A DNA stretch of 64,000 nt from NCBI GenBank assembly GCA_903834515.1, contig CAILJM010000019.1, forward strand, positions 1 to 64,000, given 5' to 3'. Both the position numbers and the translations under genes were made by a program. This document shows, piece by piece, positions 44,751 through 53,955 of this stretch (position 1 is the stretch's first letter; every line of letters begins with the position of its first letter). Under the pieces are notes generated by a model, which was not told where the DNA came from, ran no database searches, and was given only the letters and a program-made list of their open reading frames with translations. Source of the stretch: an uncultured Actinomycetes bacterium. GTDB lineage: Bacteria > Actinomycetota > Actinomycetes > Nanopelagicales > Nanopelagicaceae.

Positions 44751-46324
44751 GTATCAGTGCAACGAAACTCGCACGCCAAACTATCCGCGAACTTCTTGAA
44801 CTTGGTATTTGTGACTTTGTAATATCTCCTGGATCTAGGAATGCACCGCTTTCGATCGCCGTGTATGAAGCAGCCGAACGTGGTCTCGCTGATCTTCATG
44901 TAAGAATCGACGAGCGCGGTGCGGGTTTTTATGCTCTCGGGGTTGCAAAAGTGATTCAACAATATGTCGTTGTCATATGCACCAGTGGAACCGCCGTCGC
45001 AAATTATCACCCTTCAGCGCTTGAGGCTTTTCACTCCGATGTAAACGTTCTCTACTTGACTGCCGATCGGCCGGCTCGACTTCGAAATACCGGCGCTAAT
45101 CAGACAACCCTTCAGCCGGGACTGCTTGCACCCGTGGAGAGCTTTGATACCGCAACCCCTTTAGACCTTTCAGAGATCCTCATTGGCGGACCAGTTCACA
45201 TTAACTTGCAACTAGATGAACCCCTGATTGAAAAGGATGCCGCTGACTGGCTTTCAGGATTTACCTTGAAAGAGGTTCTCGCTGATTCCATTTCTAAAGA
45301 AACCCTTGAGGTGAATCCCTCAGGAGTGCTCATTGTTGGGCATGATCGCGCTGGATTTTCTGCCGAGCAAATTAATGAATTCGCTGACATCTTAGATTGG
45401 CCGGTGATCGCCGAAGATCCACTTTCAATCCAATCTTCGCTCCCTCATGCATCGATTTTTCTCGCTGATAGCGGTATTCGTGAAGCTTTACATGCGGATG
45501 AAGTCATCATTATTGGAAGAACAACCTTGTCTCGAAGCATAAATTCATTTATCAGTGAGGCGACTCGAAAGTTTGTGATAGATCCAAGAGTCGAATATAT
45601 AGATACCGATCGAGAAGCCGATCGAGTGTTTTCAACTATTCCACATGTAATAAAGCACGCTACGCCACAAGCTTGGGACCAATTATGGATCGATGCATCA
45701 TCATCAGCAGAATCTCTCTTTGAAGCTGGTCTACCCTGGTCTGAACAATTGGCCCTTCGTGTAATCACCTCAAACATCCCAGAAGATTGCGCACTCTTCG
45801 TTGGATCATCGAGACCGATCCGTGATATCGAAGCATGTTCGCTACCACAAGATTGCATTTCGGTATTTGCGAATCGAGGTCTTGCCGGAATCGATGGAAA
45901 CATTGCCACCGCTCTTGGGATAGCTTCACGATTTGAACGAGGCTATGCGATCCTTGGCGACATTACTTTTCTTCACGACATCTCTGCTTTGGTCAACACC
46001 ACTTCAGATAACCTGACAATTTTTCTTATTGATAATAATGGCGGAGGAATCTTCTCGACATTGCCTCAGGCATCAACACCAGGTTTCGAATCTCTCTTTG
46101 GTACCCCGCATAATTTGGATTTAGAGAGGGTCGTAAGCGGTTTTTCGGTATCAGTCCAGAAGGCGAAATCTGAAGCAGACTTAGTACAGGCAATTTCGGC
46201 CCGTCATGAAGGTTTGCACGTTGTGATTGTCGAAGTACCTACTCGAAACGAGAATGCTTTGGAGCTTTCAGAGTTGTATCAAAGGGTTGCTAAAGCGGTG
46301 CGCATTGGAATCAATTTAGCTTGA
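44747..46324 (+). CDS. menD: SEPHCHC synthase (ThDP-dependent)
   Basis: The 525-residue enzyme joins isochorismate and 2-oxoglutarate using thiamin diphosphate. FVISPGSRNAPLSIAVYEAA is the N-terminal signature, HVRIDERGAGFYALG follows, and IDNNGGGIFSTLPQ closes the ThDP/Mg site. The ATG at 44747 overlaps menC; a TTG six bases earlier is unlikely. The last 46 bases overlap the end of convergent menF. Confidence 0.94.
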   Translation: MSISATKLARQTIRELLELGICDFVISPGSRNAPLSIAVYEAAERGLADLHVRIDERGAGFYALGVAKVIQQYVVVICTSGTAVANYHPSALEAFHSDVNVLYLTADRPARLRNTGANQTTLQPGLLAPVESFDTATPLDLSEILIGGPVHINLQLDEPLIEKDAADWLSGFTLKEVLADSISKETLEVNPSGVLIVGHDRAGFSAEQINEFADILDWPVIAEDPLSIQSSLPHASIFLADSGIREALHADEVIIIGRTTLSRSINSFISEATRKFVIDPRVEYIDTDREADRVFSTIPHVIKHATPQAWDQLWIDASSSAESLFEAGLPWSEQLALRVITSNIPEDCALFVGSSRPIRDIEACSLPQDCISVFANRGLAGIDGNIATALGIASRFERGYAILGDITFLHDISALVNTTSDNLTIFLIDNNGGGIFSTLPQASTPGFESLFGTPHNLDLERVVSGFSVSVQKAKSEADLVQAISARHEGLHVVIVEVPTRNENALELSELYQRVAKAVRIGINLA

Positions 46325-47508
46325 CTCTCTGCCAATTCATCAGCGGGATTGGAGCCAGCAACAATGCCACATCCAGAGAAGATTCGAAGATTCGTTTTAT
46401 CTTCTGCAATTAAGCCACAACGCAGTGCTATTCCGAGCTCACCGTCACCTCTTGCATCGATCCAACCCACAGGTCCCGCGTAACGTCCGCGTGACATTCC
46501 TTCTAGCGCCGAGATACTTTCTTTAGCGAAAGCCGTCGGTGTGCCACAGACAGCGGCTGATGGATGCAGGGCGGAGATCAATGTAAATATGTCAGTGTGT
46601 GCGGCGCTCTCGTTAACAACACCTGTTACGTCGGTTGCCAGATGCATCACATTTGCCAGGTGCAGAACAAAAGGCGCATCGGGTACATTCGTCGAGGAAC
46701 AATAAGGAGAAAGCGCATCTGCAACAGATCTAACTGCATATTCGTGTTCTTCAAGATCCTTCGATGATTTGGATAGAGAACCTGCAAGAGCCAGATCTCG
46801 CGCTTCATCACCGGTTTTGCGAATAGTTCCTGCAAGAACTCTTGAGGTAACAAGTGATTTGCTTAGACGTACGAGAAGTTCTGGCGTCGCCCCAATGAGG
46901 TTTTCAACGAGGAAAATCCACGTTGATGGGTAGTCAGATTCAAGGGATGTAAGCAGGCGTTGAACGTTTATCGGCTGATCACTGTGCACGATCATGTCTC
47001 TCGCCAAAACAATCTTTTCAAGATCTCCACTTTTGATCTTTGATATTGCGCTCTCAACGGCTTGCATCCACTCCATATCCGAAAGGCCACCCTGCGAATA
47101 ACGAAGGTGCGGAGATATTTGGGCTGATGAAAATTCTGAAATCTTAGGTTGCGTGCCACTCCCGATCCACGTTATCCACGCTTTATCACCCTTGCGCCCA
47201 ATGACAATCTCTGGAATCACTAACTCAGAATCTTCTGATTCATCGAAAGCAAACGATGTAAAGAGAATTGGCCCCGTACCCGATCCATGAACATTATTTT
47301 CAATCGCAAATTTGAGTCGCTCTTCTCGCCACCATGTTGAAGCATCTAAGAATCTATGTGCACCGCTTACCTTTTTGCTCGCAAAGCGACCGAACCCAAT
47401 AAGGCCATCGCCGCCACGAATCCACGAAGCACTCAACTCAAGATCGGTCGAGATCGATGAGAGCGTTGGAAGTTCGCCCAAAATCTCGGTGGTAATCGTG
47501 ATTGGCAT
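46279..47508 (-). CDS. menF: Isochorismate synthase
   Basis: The 409-residue chorismate-utilising enzyme makes isochorismate for MenD. KIVLARDMIV lies near the start of the catalytic domain. LVRLSKSLVTSRVLAGT, then HLATDVTG, then HPSAAVCGTP, and the final RIFSGCGIVAGSNPADEL are the chorismate-binding signatures. It starts 16 bases after bioY, so bioY-menF form an operon. The other men genes on this side are on the opposite strand. Confidence 0.93.
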   Translation of the reverse strand: MPITITTEILGELPTLSSISTDLELSASWIRGGDGLIGFGRFASKKVSGAHRFLDASTWWREERLKFAIENNVHGSGTGPILFTSFAFDESEDSELVIPEIVIGRKGDKAWITWIGSGTQPKISEFSSAQISPHLRYSQGGLSDMEWMQAVESAISKIKSGDLEKIVLARDMIVHSDQPINVQRLLTSLESDYPSTWIFLVENLIGATPELLVRLSKSLVTSRVLAGTIRKTGDEARDLALAGSLSKSSKDLEEHEYAVRSVADALSPYCSSTNVPDAPFVLHLANVMHLATDVTGVVNESAAHTDIFTLISALHPSAAVCGTPTAFAKESISALEGMSRGRYAGPVGWIDARGDGELGIALRCGLIAEDKTNLRIFSGCGIVAGSNPADELAESQAKLIPMRTALATL

Positions 47509-47524
47509 AGAGGTCAGTTAATCC

Positions 47525-48112
47525 CTAAGAACGGTGAGTAACAAATCGCCACAGTGTTGGCAGCGCAGTACTGGCAATCGCGATCTTTATAAATTCTCCG
47601 AGCAGGAACGGCGTGAAACCTTTTGAAAAAGCCCAACTCCAGCTCTGACCTACGACATGATGAAGCCAGATCAAACCGAAGGTAAAGGTCAGGGTATTTC
47701 CAATAATCATGGTTGGGATAACGGTTGTGATTCGCTGATCCCACTTGCGGCCAGCTAATCCGCCAACGAGCGCTGATGTAGCAAGCATCCCGATCAGATA
47801 TCCGCCTGTCGCTCCCGTGACAACATGAACCCCGTGAGAGCCATGAGCGAAGAAAGGTGCGCCAGCTACACCAAGGGCAAGGTAAGCGGCGACAGTTGTG
47901 AAGCCAAGTGAGAATCCATAAGAAGTCCCAAGAAGGAGAACTGCAAGAGTCTGACCAGTGACCGGCACAGGTGAGCCAGGAATCGGGATCGAGATCTGCG
48001 CCATTGCGGCGAGAAAGAGCACGCCACCCAGAACAAGTGCGAGCTGGGATGTCAGGCTTTCGCGAGAGATAATGGCTCGACGAAGCGTGGCAGTGGAGTG
48101 ATTCACGGACAT
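47525..48112 (-). CDS. bioY: Biotin transporter BioY (ECF substrate-binding subunit)
   Basis: The 195-residue protein has about six membrane helices. Its BioY signatures are IPGSPVPVTGQTLAVLLLG and GATGGYLIGMLATS. It takes up biotin either alone or with shared ECF energising subunits, none of which lie beside it. It points to vitamin salvage. No biotin operator or riboswitch is evident upstream. TAGGCT at 48171-48166 on the minus strand is a possible -10. Confidence 0.93.
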   Translation of the reverse strand: MSVNHSTATLRRAIISRESLTSQLALVLGGVLFLAAMAQISIPIPGSPVPVTGQTLAVLLLGTSYGFSLGFTTVAAYLALGVAGAPFFAHGSHGVHVVTGATGGYLIGMLATSALVGGLAGRKWDQRITTVIPTMIIGNTLTFTFGLIWLHHVVGQSWSWAFSKGFTPFLLGEFIKIAIASTALPTLWRFVTHRS

Positions 48113-48190
48113 TCGAAACTCATTTCTTCTTTTAAGCTCGGCCTATATTTGTAAGTTGTGAGAAAAGCCTACTAGTACGAGAATATACGC

Positions 48191-48883
48191 GTGAGTAATG
48201 CAGCTGATCTCAATAAAGATCCCGATGAAGTCGCCTCGATGTTTGATGGCGTCGCAAAACGCTATGACTTCCTCAATGACCTACTAAGCCTTGGCCGTAC
48301 GAAGGCTTGGCGAAAAGTTGTCACCTCCATTATCGATCCCGTTCCGGGCATGAAGATTCTCGATATCGCTGCAGGAACTGGTTCATCCTCTCGGCCGCTC
48401 GCCGATCGGGGAGCACAGGTTATTTGCCTCGACTTCTCTGAAGGAATGTTGGCCGCCGGACGAAAGCGAAATCCCGATCTCACATTTGTCCAAGGCGATG
48501 CGCTCAAACTTCCCTTCCCTGACGAGAACTTTGATGTCACGACCATCTCCTTTGGCTTGCGCAATACACATGATGCTGGAGCCGCCCTTTCCGAAGCACA
48601 TCGTGTAACAAAAACTGGTGGCAAGATCGTCATTGCCGAGTTCAGCCATCCCACGAACGCAGTACTCCGTACTATTTATATGCGATACCTGATGCGTGCA
48701 TTGCCGATCATTGCCAAGAAGGTCGCATCAAACCCAGAGGCTTACATCTACCTTGCAGAGTCGATTCAGGCGTGGCCTAACCAGAAGCGGTTGGCCTCAA
48801 TCATGGAGCAATCCGGGTGGAAGACCATCGCATGGCAAGATTTAACCTTTGGAATCGTTGCAGTCCATATCGGCCACCGTTAA
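48191..48883 (+). CDS. menG: Demethylmenaquinone methyltransferase (MenG/UbiE)
   Basis: The 230-residue S-adenosylmethionine-dependent enzyme performs the last step of menaquinone synthesis. VASMFDGVAKRYDFLNDLLS is the N-terminal UbiE signature, ILDIAAGTGSSS is the SAM-binding motif, and TISFGLRNTHDAGAALSE is the family motif II. It starts with GTG. It lies next to the nuo operon, whose product reduces the quinone it completes. Confidence 0.94.
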   Translation: MSNAADLNKDPDEVASMFDGVAKRYDFLNDLLSLGRTKAWRKVVTSIIDPVPGMKILDIAAGTGSSSRPLADRGAQVICLDFSEGMLAAGRKRNPDLTFVQGDALKLPFPDENFDVTTISFGLRNTHDAGAALSEAHRVTKTGGKIVIAEFSHPTNAVLRTIYMRYLMRALPIIAKKVASNPEAYIYLAESIQAWPNQKRLASIMEQSGWKTIAWQDLTFGIVAVHIGHR

Positions 48884-49004
48884 CGGCCCCGGGTACTTTG
48901 GCATTTAGGCACTTGGGCGAGTGGGGCTAGTTTGGTCCTCATGAGGGCTAGCACTCATGCTCACGACGGTCCGCCCGCACAGTGATAGAAAGCGCTAGAA
49001 AGTT

Positions 49005-49020
49005 ATAACGAAAACGTTAT
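49005..49020. promoter_or_regulatory. Inverted repeat ATAACG-N4-CGTTAT upstream of nuoA
   Basis: Perfect six-base arms flank AAAA. The centre lies about 100 bases before the predicted nuo start point and exactly 58 bases upstream of a second repeat with the same geometry. This looks like an operator. Confidence 0.5.
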
Positions 49021-49062
49021 TTAATTGAACTTCTTCGCCTATCGCGCAGCAATCTCTGCAGA

Positions 49063-49078
49063 TGTGTTCGGTAACACA
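49063..49078. promoter_or_regulatory. Inverted repeat TGTGTT-N4-AACACA abutting the nuo promoter
   Basis: Perfect six-base arms flank CGGT. The repeat ends where the -35-like ATGACA begins, which places its centre near -42 relative to the predicted start point. That is a typical position for an activator. Confidence 0.5.
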
Positions 49079-49106
49079 ATGACAAATCGGGCATAAGCCA
49101 TAGACT
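49079..49106 (+). promoter_or_regulatory. Predicted nuo operon promoter
   Basis: ATGACA (49079-49084) and TAGACT (49101-49106) are separated by 16 bases, and the latter ends nine bases before the nuoA ATG. The transcript would start only about three bases before the start codon. Confidence 0.45.
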
Positions 49107-49115
49107 TTGTAAACC

Positions 49116-49475
49116 ATGAATCTTTATATACCGATTCTTGTCATTGGCGCCGTTGGATTTGGCTTCGCCGCCTTCTCTGTCGCCGTCGCCGCAATCACCG
49201 GGCCTAAGCGTTATAACCGAGCAAAATCTGAGGCCTATGAGTGCGGAATCGAGCCATCCCCACAAGCTGCCGGTGGTGGACGTTTTCCCGTGAAGTACTT
49301 CCTCACTGCGATGCTCTTCATCGTCTTCGATATTGAAATTGTCTTCCTCTACCCATGGGCTGTCACCTTCGACAAGCTTGGGCTCTTTGGTTTAGTTGAA
49401 ATGGTGATCTTCATTCTCACCGTCTTTGTCGCATACGCATATGTCTGGCGTCGAGGTGGATTGGAATGGGATTAA
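49116..49475 (+). CDS. nuoA: NADH-quinone oxidoreductase subunit A
   Basis: The 119-residue membrane subunit has three helices and the family signature YECGIEPSPQAAGGGRFPVKY in the first loop, followed by AMLFIVFDIEIVFLYPW. It anchors the quinone-module interface of complex I. It is the first gene of the 14-gene nuo operon. Confidence 0.96.
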   Translation: MNLYIPILVIGAVGFGFAAFSVAVAAITGPKRYNRAKSEAYECGIEPSPQAAGGGRFPVKYFLTAMLFIVFDIEIVFLYPWAVTFDKLGLFGLVEMVIFILTVFVAYAYVWRRGGLEWD

Positions 49476-49501
49476 TAATGCAGCGAGGGATGAGCAAATA
49501 A

Positions 49502-50056
49502 ATGGGTCTTGAAGAGAAATTACCGTCAGGAATTGTTCTCACCTCAGTAGAGAAACTCGCTGGTTATATGCGAAAGAGTTCGCTCTGGCCGGCAACATTC
49601 GGTTTGGCATGTTGTGCCATTGAGATGATGGCCGCTGGTGCTGGAAGGTATGACCTCGCTCGATTTGGAATGGAAGTATTTCGTGCATCGCCACGACAAG
49701 CAGATCTCATGATTGTTGCGGGTCGGGTATCAAACAAGATGGCTCCAGTTCTCCGCCAGATTTATGATCAAATGGCTGCTCCAAAGTGGGTTATCGCTAT
49801 GGGCGCGTGCGCATCTTCTGGCGGAATGTTTAATAATTATGCGATCGTGCAAGGCGTCGATCATATTGTTCCGGTAGATATCTACTTACCTGGTTGCCCA
49901 CCACGTCCAGAGATGCTGATGGATGCAATCTTAAAACTTCACGAAAATATCGGCGATGCAAAACTCGGAGTTAATCGCGAGCGGATTATTCGCGAAGCTG
50001 AGGCAGCTGCGCTCGCTGCAAAACCAACACATCAGATTCAAGGACTTCTCGCATGA
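49502..50056 (+). CDS. nuoB: NADH-quinone oxidoreductase subunit B (cluster N2)
   Basis: The 184-residue peripheral subunit holds the terminal [4Fe-4S] cluster N2. Its ligands are the tandem C37-C38 in [10 protein letters not shown]103 in GACASSGG and C132 in [27 protein letters not shown] is the usual NuoB sequence. The C-terminal tail is somewhat extended. It overlaps nuoC by ATGA. Confidence 0.97.
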   Translation: MGLEEKLPSGIVLTSVEKLAGYMRKSSLWPATFGLACCAIEMMAAGAGRYDLARFGMEVFRASPRQADLMIVAGRVSNKMAPVLRQIYDQMAAPKWVIAMGACASSGGMFNNYAIVQGVDHIVPVDIYLPGCPPRPEMLMDAILKLHENIGDAKLGVNRERIIREAEAAALAAKPTHQIQGLLA

Positions 50057-50691
50057 GTCAAGAGAACGGTTCCTTTGGAGTTTCAGGTACAGGCGATACA
50101 TCAGGTTATGGTGGGCTCGTCCGCATCAAACATTCCGCAGGATCTTCAGAACGCCCATTTGGCGGATACTTTGACGAAGTTGCAGATGATCTTGAACGCG
50201 CATTTCCAGAATTTAACGATGCAATCGAAAAAATTGTCGTTGATCGAAATGAATTAACTCTTTATGTGAAGCGAGAGCACCTCTTCGAAGTGGCTAAGAA
50301 GTTACGCGATACCGAGAGCCTTCGATTTGAAATGTGTATGGGTGTAGATGGTGTTCATTACCCTGAAGAAGACGGACGCGAATTACATGCTGTCTACGCT
50401 CTTCTTTCGCTCACACACAACCGACGAATTAGATTAGAAGTTGCAGTCCCAGATTCAGATCCGCATCTTCCTTCGCTCGTAGAAGTTTGGGGCGGAATCA
50501 ATTGGCATGAACGTGAGACCTTCGACATGTTTGGAATTATTTTTGATGGGCACCCTGGCCTCACCAGAATTCTTATGCCAGATGATTGGCAGGGGCACCC
50601 ACAACGCAAAGATTATCCATTGGGTGGTATACCAGTTGAGTACAAGGGTGCAACGACACCACCTCCAAGCGAGAGAAGGTCATATCGGTGA
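50053..50691 (+). CDS. nuoC: NADH-quinone oxidoreductase subunit C
   Basis: The 212-residue peripheral subunit has a Gly-rich N-terminal extension and the conserved core [18 protein letters not shown]. The closing signature is [11 protein letters not shown]. It is separate from NuoD, as in most actinobacteria, and overlaps nuoD at GTGA. Confidence 0.95.
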   Translation: MSQENGSFGVSGTGDTSGYGGLVRIKHSAGSSERPFGGYFDEVADDLERAFPEFNDAIEKIVVDRNELTLYVKREHLFEVAKKLRDTESLRFEMCMGVDGVHYPEEDGRELHAVYALLSLTHNRRIRLEVAVPDSDPHLPSLVEVWGGINWHERETFDMFGIIFDGHPGLTRILMPDDWQGHPQRKDYPLGGIPVEYKGATTPPPSERRSYR

Positions 50692-52028
50692 GCACACATA
50701 CTGACCCCTATGCACAGTCTCGCGAGACAACAGAAGGTCGCGTTTACGCAGTAACCGGCGGAGATTGGGACTCACTTTCAACAGAAATTGGTGCGACAAA
50801 AGAAGAGCGCGTTGTTGTCAATATGGGTCCACAGCACCCTTCAACACATGGTGTGCTCCGTATTATTCTTGAGCTCGAAGGCGAGACAGTCACAGAAGTT
50901 CGATGTGGAATTGGTTATCTCCATACCGGCATTGAAAAAAATACTGAGTATCGCTCATGGACACAAGGTGTCACCTTTGTTACTCGTATGGATTATCTTG
51001 CGCCAATCTTTAACGAGACCGCTTATTGTCTCGCTGTCGAGAAGTTACTCGGCATCACGGATGAGATCCCAGAACGAGCGAGTGTCATTCGCGTCTTGAT
51101 GATGGAGTTAAACCGTATTTCATCCCACATGGTTGCCTTGGGAACTGGCGCACTCGAACTCGGCGCGCTATCACCCATGATTTTCGCATTCCGAGAGCGA
51201 GAACTAGTCCTCGATCTCTTTGAAATGATCTCAGGGCTTCGCATGAATATGGCCTATGTCAGACCTGGTGGAGTCGCTCAAGATATTCCGCACGGATCGA
51301 TTCCAAAGATTCGCGAGACAGTCGCCCAACTTCGCAAGAATTTTAAGGATAACGAGAAGCTCTTGGTAGGAAACACGATCTGGATGAAGCGCACCCAGAA
51401 TATTGGTTACTTGGATCTTGCCGGTTGCACGACGCTGGGGATTACCGGGCCAGTACTTCGCTCAACCGGACTGCCTTGGGATCTTCGCAAAACTCAGCCT
51501 TACTGTGGATATGAGAACTACGATTTTGATGTCATTACAACTGACTCAGCCGATGTCTACGGACGTTTCCTCATTCGTATGCAAGAGCTTGAGCAGTCAT
51601 TACGAATCGTTGAGCAAGCGTGTGACAAACTTGAAAAGCTTGAGGGTCAGCCAGTAATGGTTGCCGACAAGAAGATTGCCTGGCCATCACAACTCTCAGT
51701 CGGTGCTGATGGAATGGGCAACTCACTTGACCACATCCGGGAGATTATGGGTGAGTCTATGGAATCACTTATCCATCACTTCAAACTTGTCACCGAGGGA
51801 TTCCGCGTACCTGCAGGTCAGGTCTACGTCGCTGTTGAATCTCCGCGTGGTGAGACTGGTGTTCACCTCGTCTCCGATGGCGGAACTCGCCCATACCGAG
51901 TGCATTTTCGTGAACCATCTTTCAATAATCTGCAATCGACTTCGGCAATGTGCGAAGGCAGCATGATTGCGGATGTCATTGGTGCAATTGCATCAATCGA
52001 TCCCGTGATGGGAGGAGTTGACCGATAA
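50688..52028 (+). CDS. nuoD: NADH-quinone oxidoreductase subunit D
   Basis: The 446-residue subunit forms the quinone pocket with Nuo[14 protein letters not shown] near the N-terminus includes the quinone-head-group histidine region. [10 protein letters not shown] is the next motif, and the C-terminal [20 protein letters not shown] is typical. It starts with GTG and shares one base with nuoE. Confidence 0.97.
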   Translation: MSTHTDPYAQSRETTEGRVYAVTGGDWDSLSTEIGATKEERVVVNMGPQHPSTHGVLRIILELEGETVTEVRCGIGYLHTGIEKNTEYRSWTQGVTFVTRMDYLAPIFNETAYCLAVEKLLGITDEIPERASVIRVLMMELNRISSHMVALGTGALELGALSPMIFAFRERELVLDLFEMISGLRMNMAYVRPGGVAQDIPHGSIPKIRETVAQLRKNFKDNEKLLVGNTIWMKRTQNIGYLDLAGCTTLGITGPVLRSTGLPWDLRKTQPYCGYENYDFDVITTDSADVYGRFLIRMQELEQSLRIVEQACDKLEKLEGQPVMVADKKIAWPSQLSVGADGMGNSLDHIREIMGESMESLIHHFKLVTEGFRVPAGQVYVAVESPRGETGVHLVSDGGTRPYRVHFREPSFNNLQSTSAMCEGSMIADVIGAIASIDPVMGGVDR

Positions 52029-52654
52029 TGGCCTATTCATCAGAGCAGTTAGCAATCTTTGATTCGATTATCGCGCGATACCCTCGCAAACGTTCAGCAA
52101 TTATGCCGTTGCTCCATTTTGTTCAATCAATATCTGGCTATGTCACATCAGAGGGTATTGAAGCTATTGCCGCAAAGCTGGAGTTAAGCACCGCTGAAGT
52201 AACTGCAGTATCAACGTTTTACACGCAGTACAAGCCAGGGCCGGTCGGCGAATACCACGTCGGAATCTGCACCAATACCTTATGTGCTGTAATGGGTGGA
52301 GATGCAATTTATGAGGCGATCACCGAACATCTCGGAATTTCAAACGATGAAACTACTTCGGATGGAAAAGTTTCATTAGAGCGAATTGAATGTAACGCTG
52401 CTTGTGATTATGCCCCAGTCGTGATGGTGAACTGGGAGTTCTATGACAACCAAACTATTCAAAGCGTAAAAGATTTAGTTGATGGTGCTCGTGCAGGAAA
52501 TCCTCCAGCACCAACTCGTGGTCCAAATTCACTTCGCACCTGGAAAGAGAATTCTGCGGTTCTCGCTGGACTTACTGATGGACTTGCGAGCGAAGGCCCA
52601 TCGGCCGGAGCGGCTTCGTTATTAGGTTTGAACTTATCGAAAGAGGGCAAATGA
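52028..52654 (+). CDS. nuoE: NADH-quinone oxidoreductase subunit E (2Fe-2S)
   Basis: The 208-residue subunit carries cluster N1a through C81, C86, C122 and C126 (CTNTLC and CNAAC). FYTQYKPGPVGEYHVGIC is the family sequence. An Ala/Gly/Ser-rich C-terminal extension of about 60 residues follows the core, as in other actinobacteria. It overlaps nuoF by ATGA. Confidence 0.96.
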   Translation: MAYSSEQLAIFDSIIARYPRKRSAIMPLLHFVQSISGYVTSEGIEAIAAKLELSTAEVTAVSTFYTQYKPGPVGEYHVGICTNTLCAVMGGDAIYEAITEHLGISNDETTSDGKVSLERIECNAACDYAPVVMVNWEFYDNQTIQSVKDLVDGARAGNPPAPTRGPNSLRTWKENSAVLAGLTDGLASEGPSAGAASLLGLNLSKEGK

Positions 52655-53955
52655 GCAAGTTAGCGCCAGTTCTTTCAGCTCATTGGGATGAAGCGGATTC
52701 CTTTACCCTGGCTGGATACAAGCGTCATGGTGGCTACAACGCTGCAATGAAAGCGTTAGCAATGGCTCCGGATGAAGTTATCGCTCTTGTGAAAGATTCT
52801 GGATTGCGCGGTCGAGGTGGGGCAGGATTCCCAACTGGAACTAAGTGGAGTTTTATTCCCCAGGGTGACAATAAAGAGCACTATCTTGTTGTAAACGCTG
52901 ATGAGTCAGAGCCAGGTACTTGCAAGGATATGCCTCTGCTGATGGCCAATCCACATTCCTTAATTGAAGGAATGATTATTGCTTCGTATGCGATCCGTGC
53001 AAGTTATGCCTTTATCTACATCCGTGGCGAAGTTGTTCATGTTGTGCGCCGAGTGCAACAAGCAATTGCCGATGCATATCAAGCTGGTCTGCTTGGTACG
53101 AACATTGGTGGCAAAGGTTTCGATCTCGAACTCGTTCTCCACATTGGTGCTGGTGCATATATTTGTGGTGAGGAGACCGCCCTCCTTGATTCTCTTGAAG
53201 GATTCCGCGGACAGCCTCGACTTCGTCCACCCTTCCCAGCGATCGCCGGCCTCTACGCACGTCCGACTGTCGTGAATAACGTCGAGTCGATCGCAAGCGT
53301 TCCAGCAATTATCGAATACGGAAATGAATGGTTCCAATCAATGGGAACCGAGAAGAGCAAGGGCTTCACGCTCTACTCACTCTCTGGCCACGTCACAAAC
53401 CCAGGCCAGATCGAAGCTCCATTGGGGATTACTCTTCGCGAACTCTTAGAACTCTCTGGTGGAATCCGCGCTGGTCATACTTTGAAGTTCTGGACTCCTG
53501 GTGGTTCATCGACTCCACTCTTCACTGCCGAACATTTAGATGTGCCACTCGATTACGAAGGTGTCTCAGCCGCCGGCTCGATGCTTGGAACTAAGGCTCT
53601 TCAGATCTTTGACGAGACAACGTGTGTGGTTCGCGCGGTACTCCGCTGGACTGAATTTTATAAACACGAATCGTGCGGAAAGTGCACACCATGTCGCGAG
53701 GGCACTTGGTGGCTAGTTCAGATGATGCGTGATCTCGAGGCTGGCAAGGGAACACCTGCAGATCTCGATAAATTAATAGATATCACAAACAATATTGCCG
53801 GACGTTCATTCTGTGCTCTCGCAGATGGTGCTGCAAGCCCGATCATCTCTTCTATTAAATATTTCCGCGCCGAATATGAAGCACACCTAACACACGGCGG
53901 ATGTCCCTTTGATCCGATCGCATCCACACTCTTTGCAACGGCAGGTCGAGCATGA
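52651..53955 (+). CDS. nuoF: NADH-quinone oxidoreductase subunit F (NADH/FMN site)
   Basis: The 434-residue subunit oxidises NADH. GRGGAGFPTGTKW binds FMN and NADH, and GAGAYICGEETALLDSLEG is the FMN loop. C342, C345, C348 (ESCGKCTPC) and C388 bind the [4Fe-4S] cluster N3. It overlaps nuoG by ATGA. Confidence 0.97.
   Translation: MSKLAPVLSAHWDEADSFTLAGYKRHGGYNAAMKALAMAPDEVIALVKDSGLRGRGGAGFPTGTKWSFIPQGDNKEHYLVVNADESEPGTCKDMPLLMANPHSLIEGMIIASYAIRASYAFIYIRGEVVHVVRRVQQAIADAYQAGLLGTNIGGKGFDLELVLHIGAGAYICGEETALLDSLEGFRGQPRLRPPFPAIAGLYARPTVVNNVESIASVPAIIEYGNEWFQSMGTEKSKGFTLYSLSGHVTNPGQIEAPLGITLRELLELSGGIRAGHTLKFWTPGGSSTPLFTAEHLDVPLDYEGVSAAGSMLGTKALQIFDETTCVVRAVLRWTEFYKHESCGKCTPCREGTWWLVQMMRDLEAGKGTPADLDKLIDITNNIAGRSFCALADGAASPIISSIKYFRAEYEAHLTHGGCPFDPIASTLFATAGRA

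Larger units (their letters stand above)
48884..49115 (+). promoter_or_regulatory. nuo operon upstream region with inverted and direct repeats
   Basis: This 232-base spacer, the longest in the window, holds no supportable gene. GGGCTAG occurs at 48924-48930 and 48945-48951, 21 bases apart, with a CCTCATGAGG palindrome (48937-48946) overlapping the second copy. Two 6-4-6 inverted repeats lie at 49005-49020 and 49063-49078. A promoter-like pair lies at 49079-49106. Confidence 0.5.

Noticed and set aside
48113-48190. Biotin operator upstream of bioY
   Set aside because: I see no long inverted repeat resembling BirA or BioQ sites in the 78-base spacer.
48939-48985. Small peptide gene in the nuo upstream region
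   Set aside because: The ATG at 48941 opens only a 14-codon frame without a ribosome binding site or recognisable sequence.
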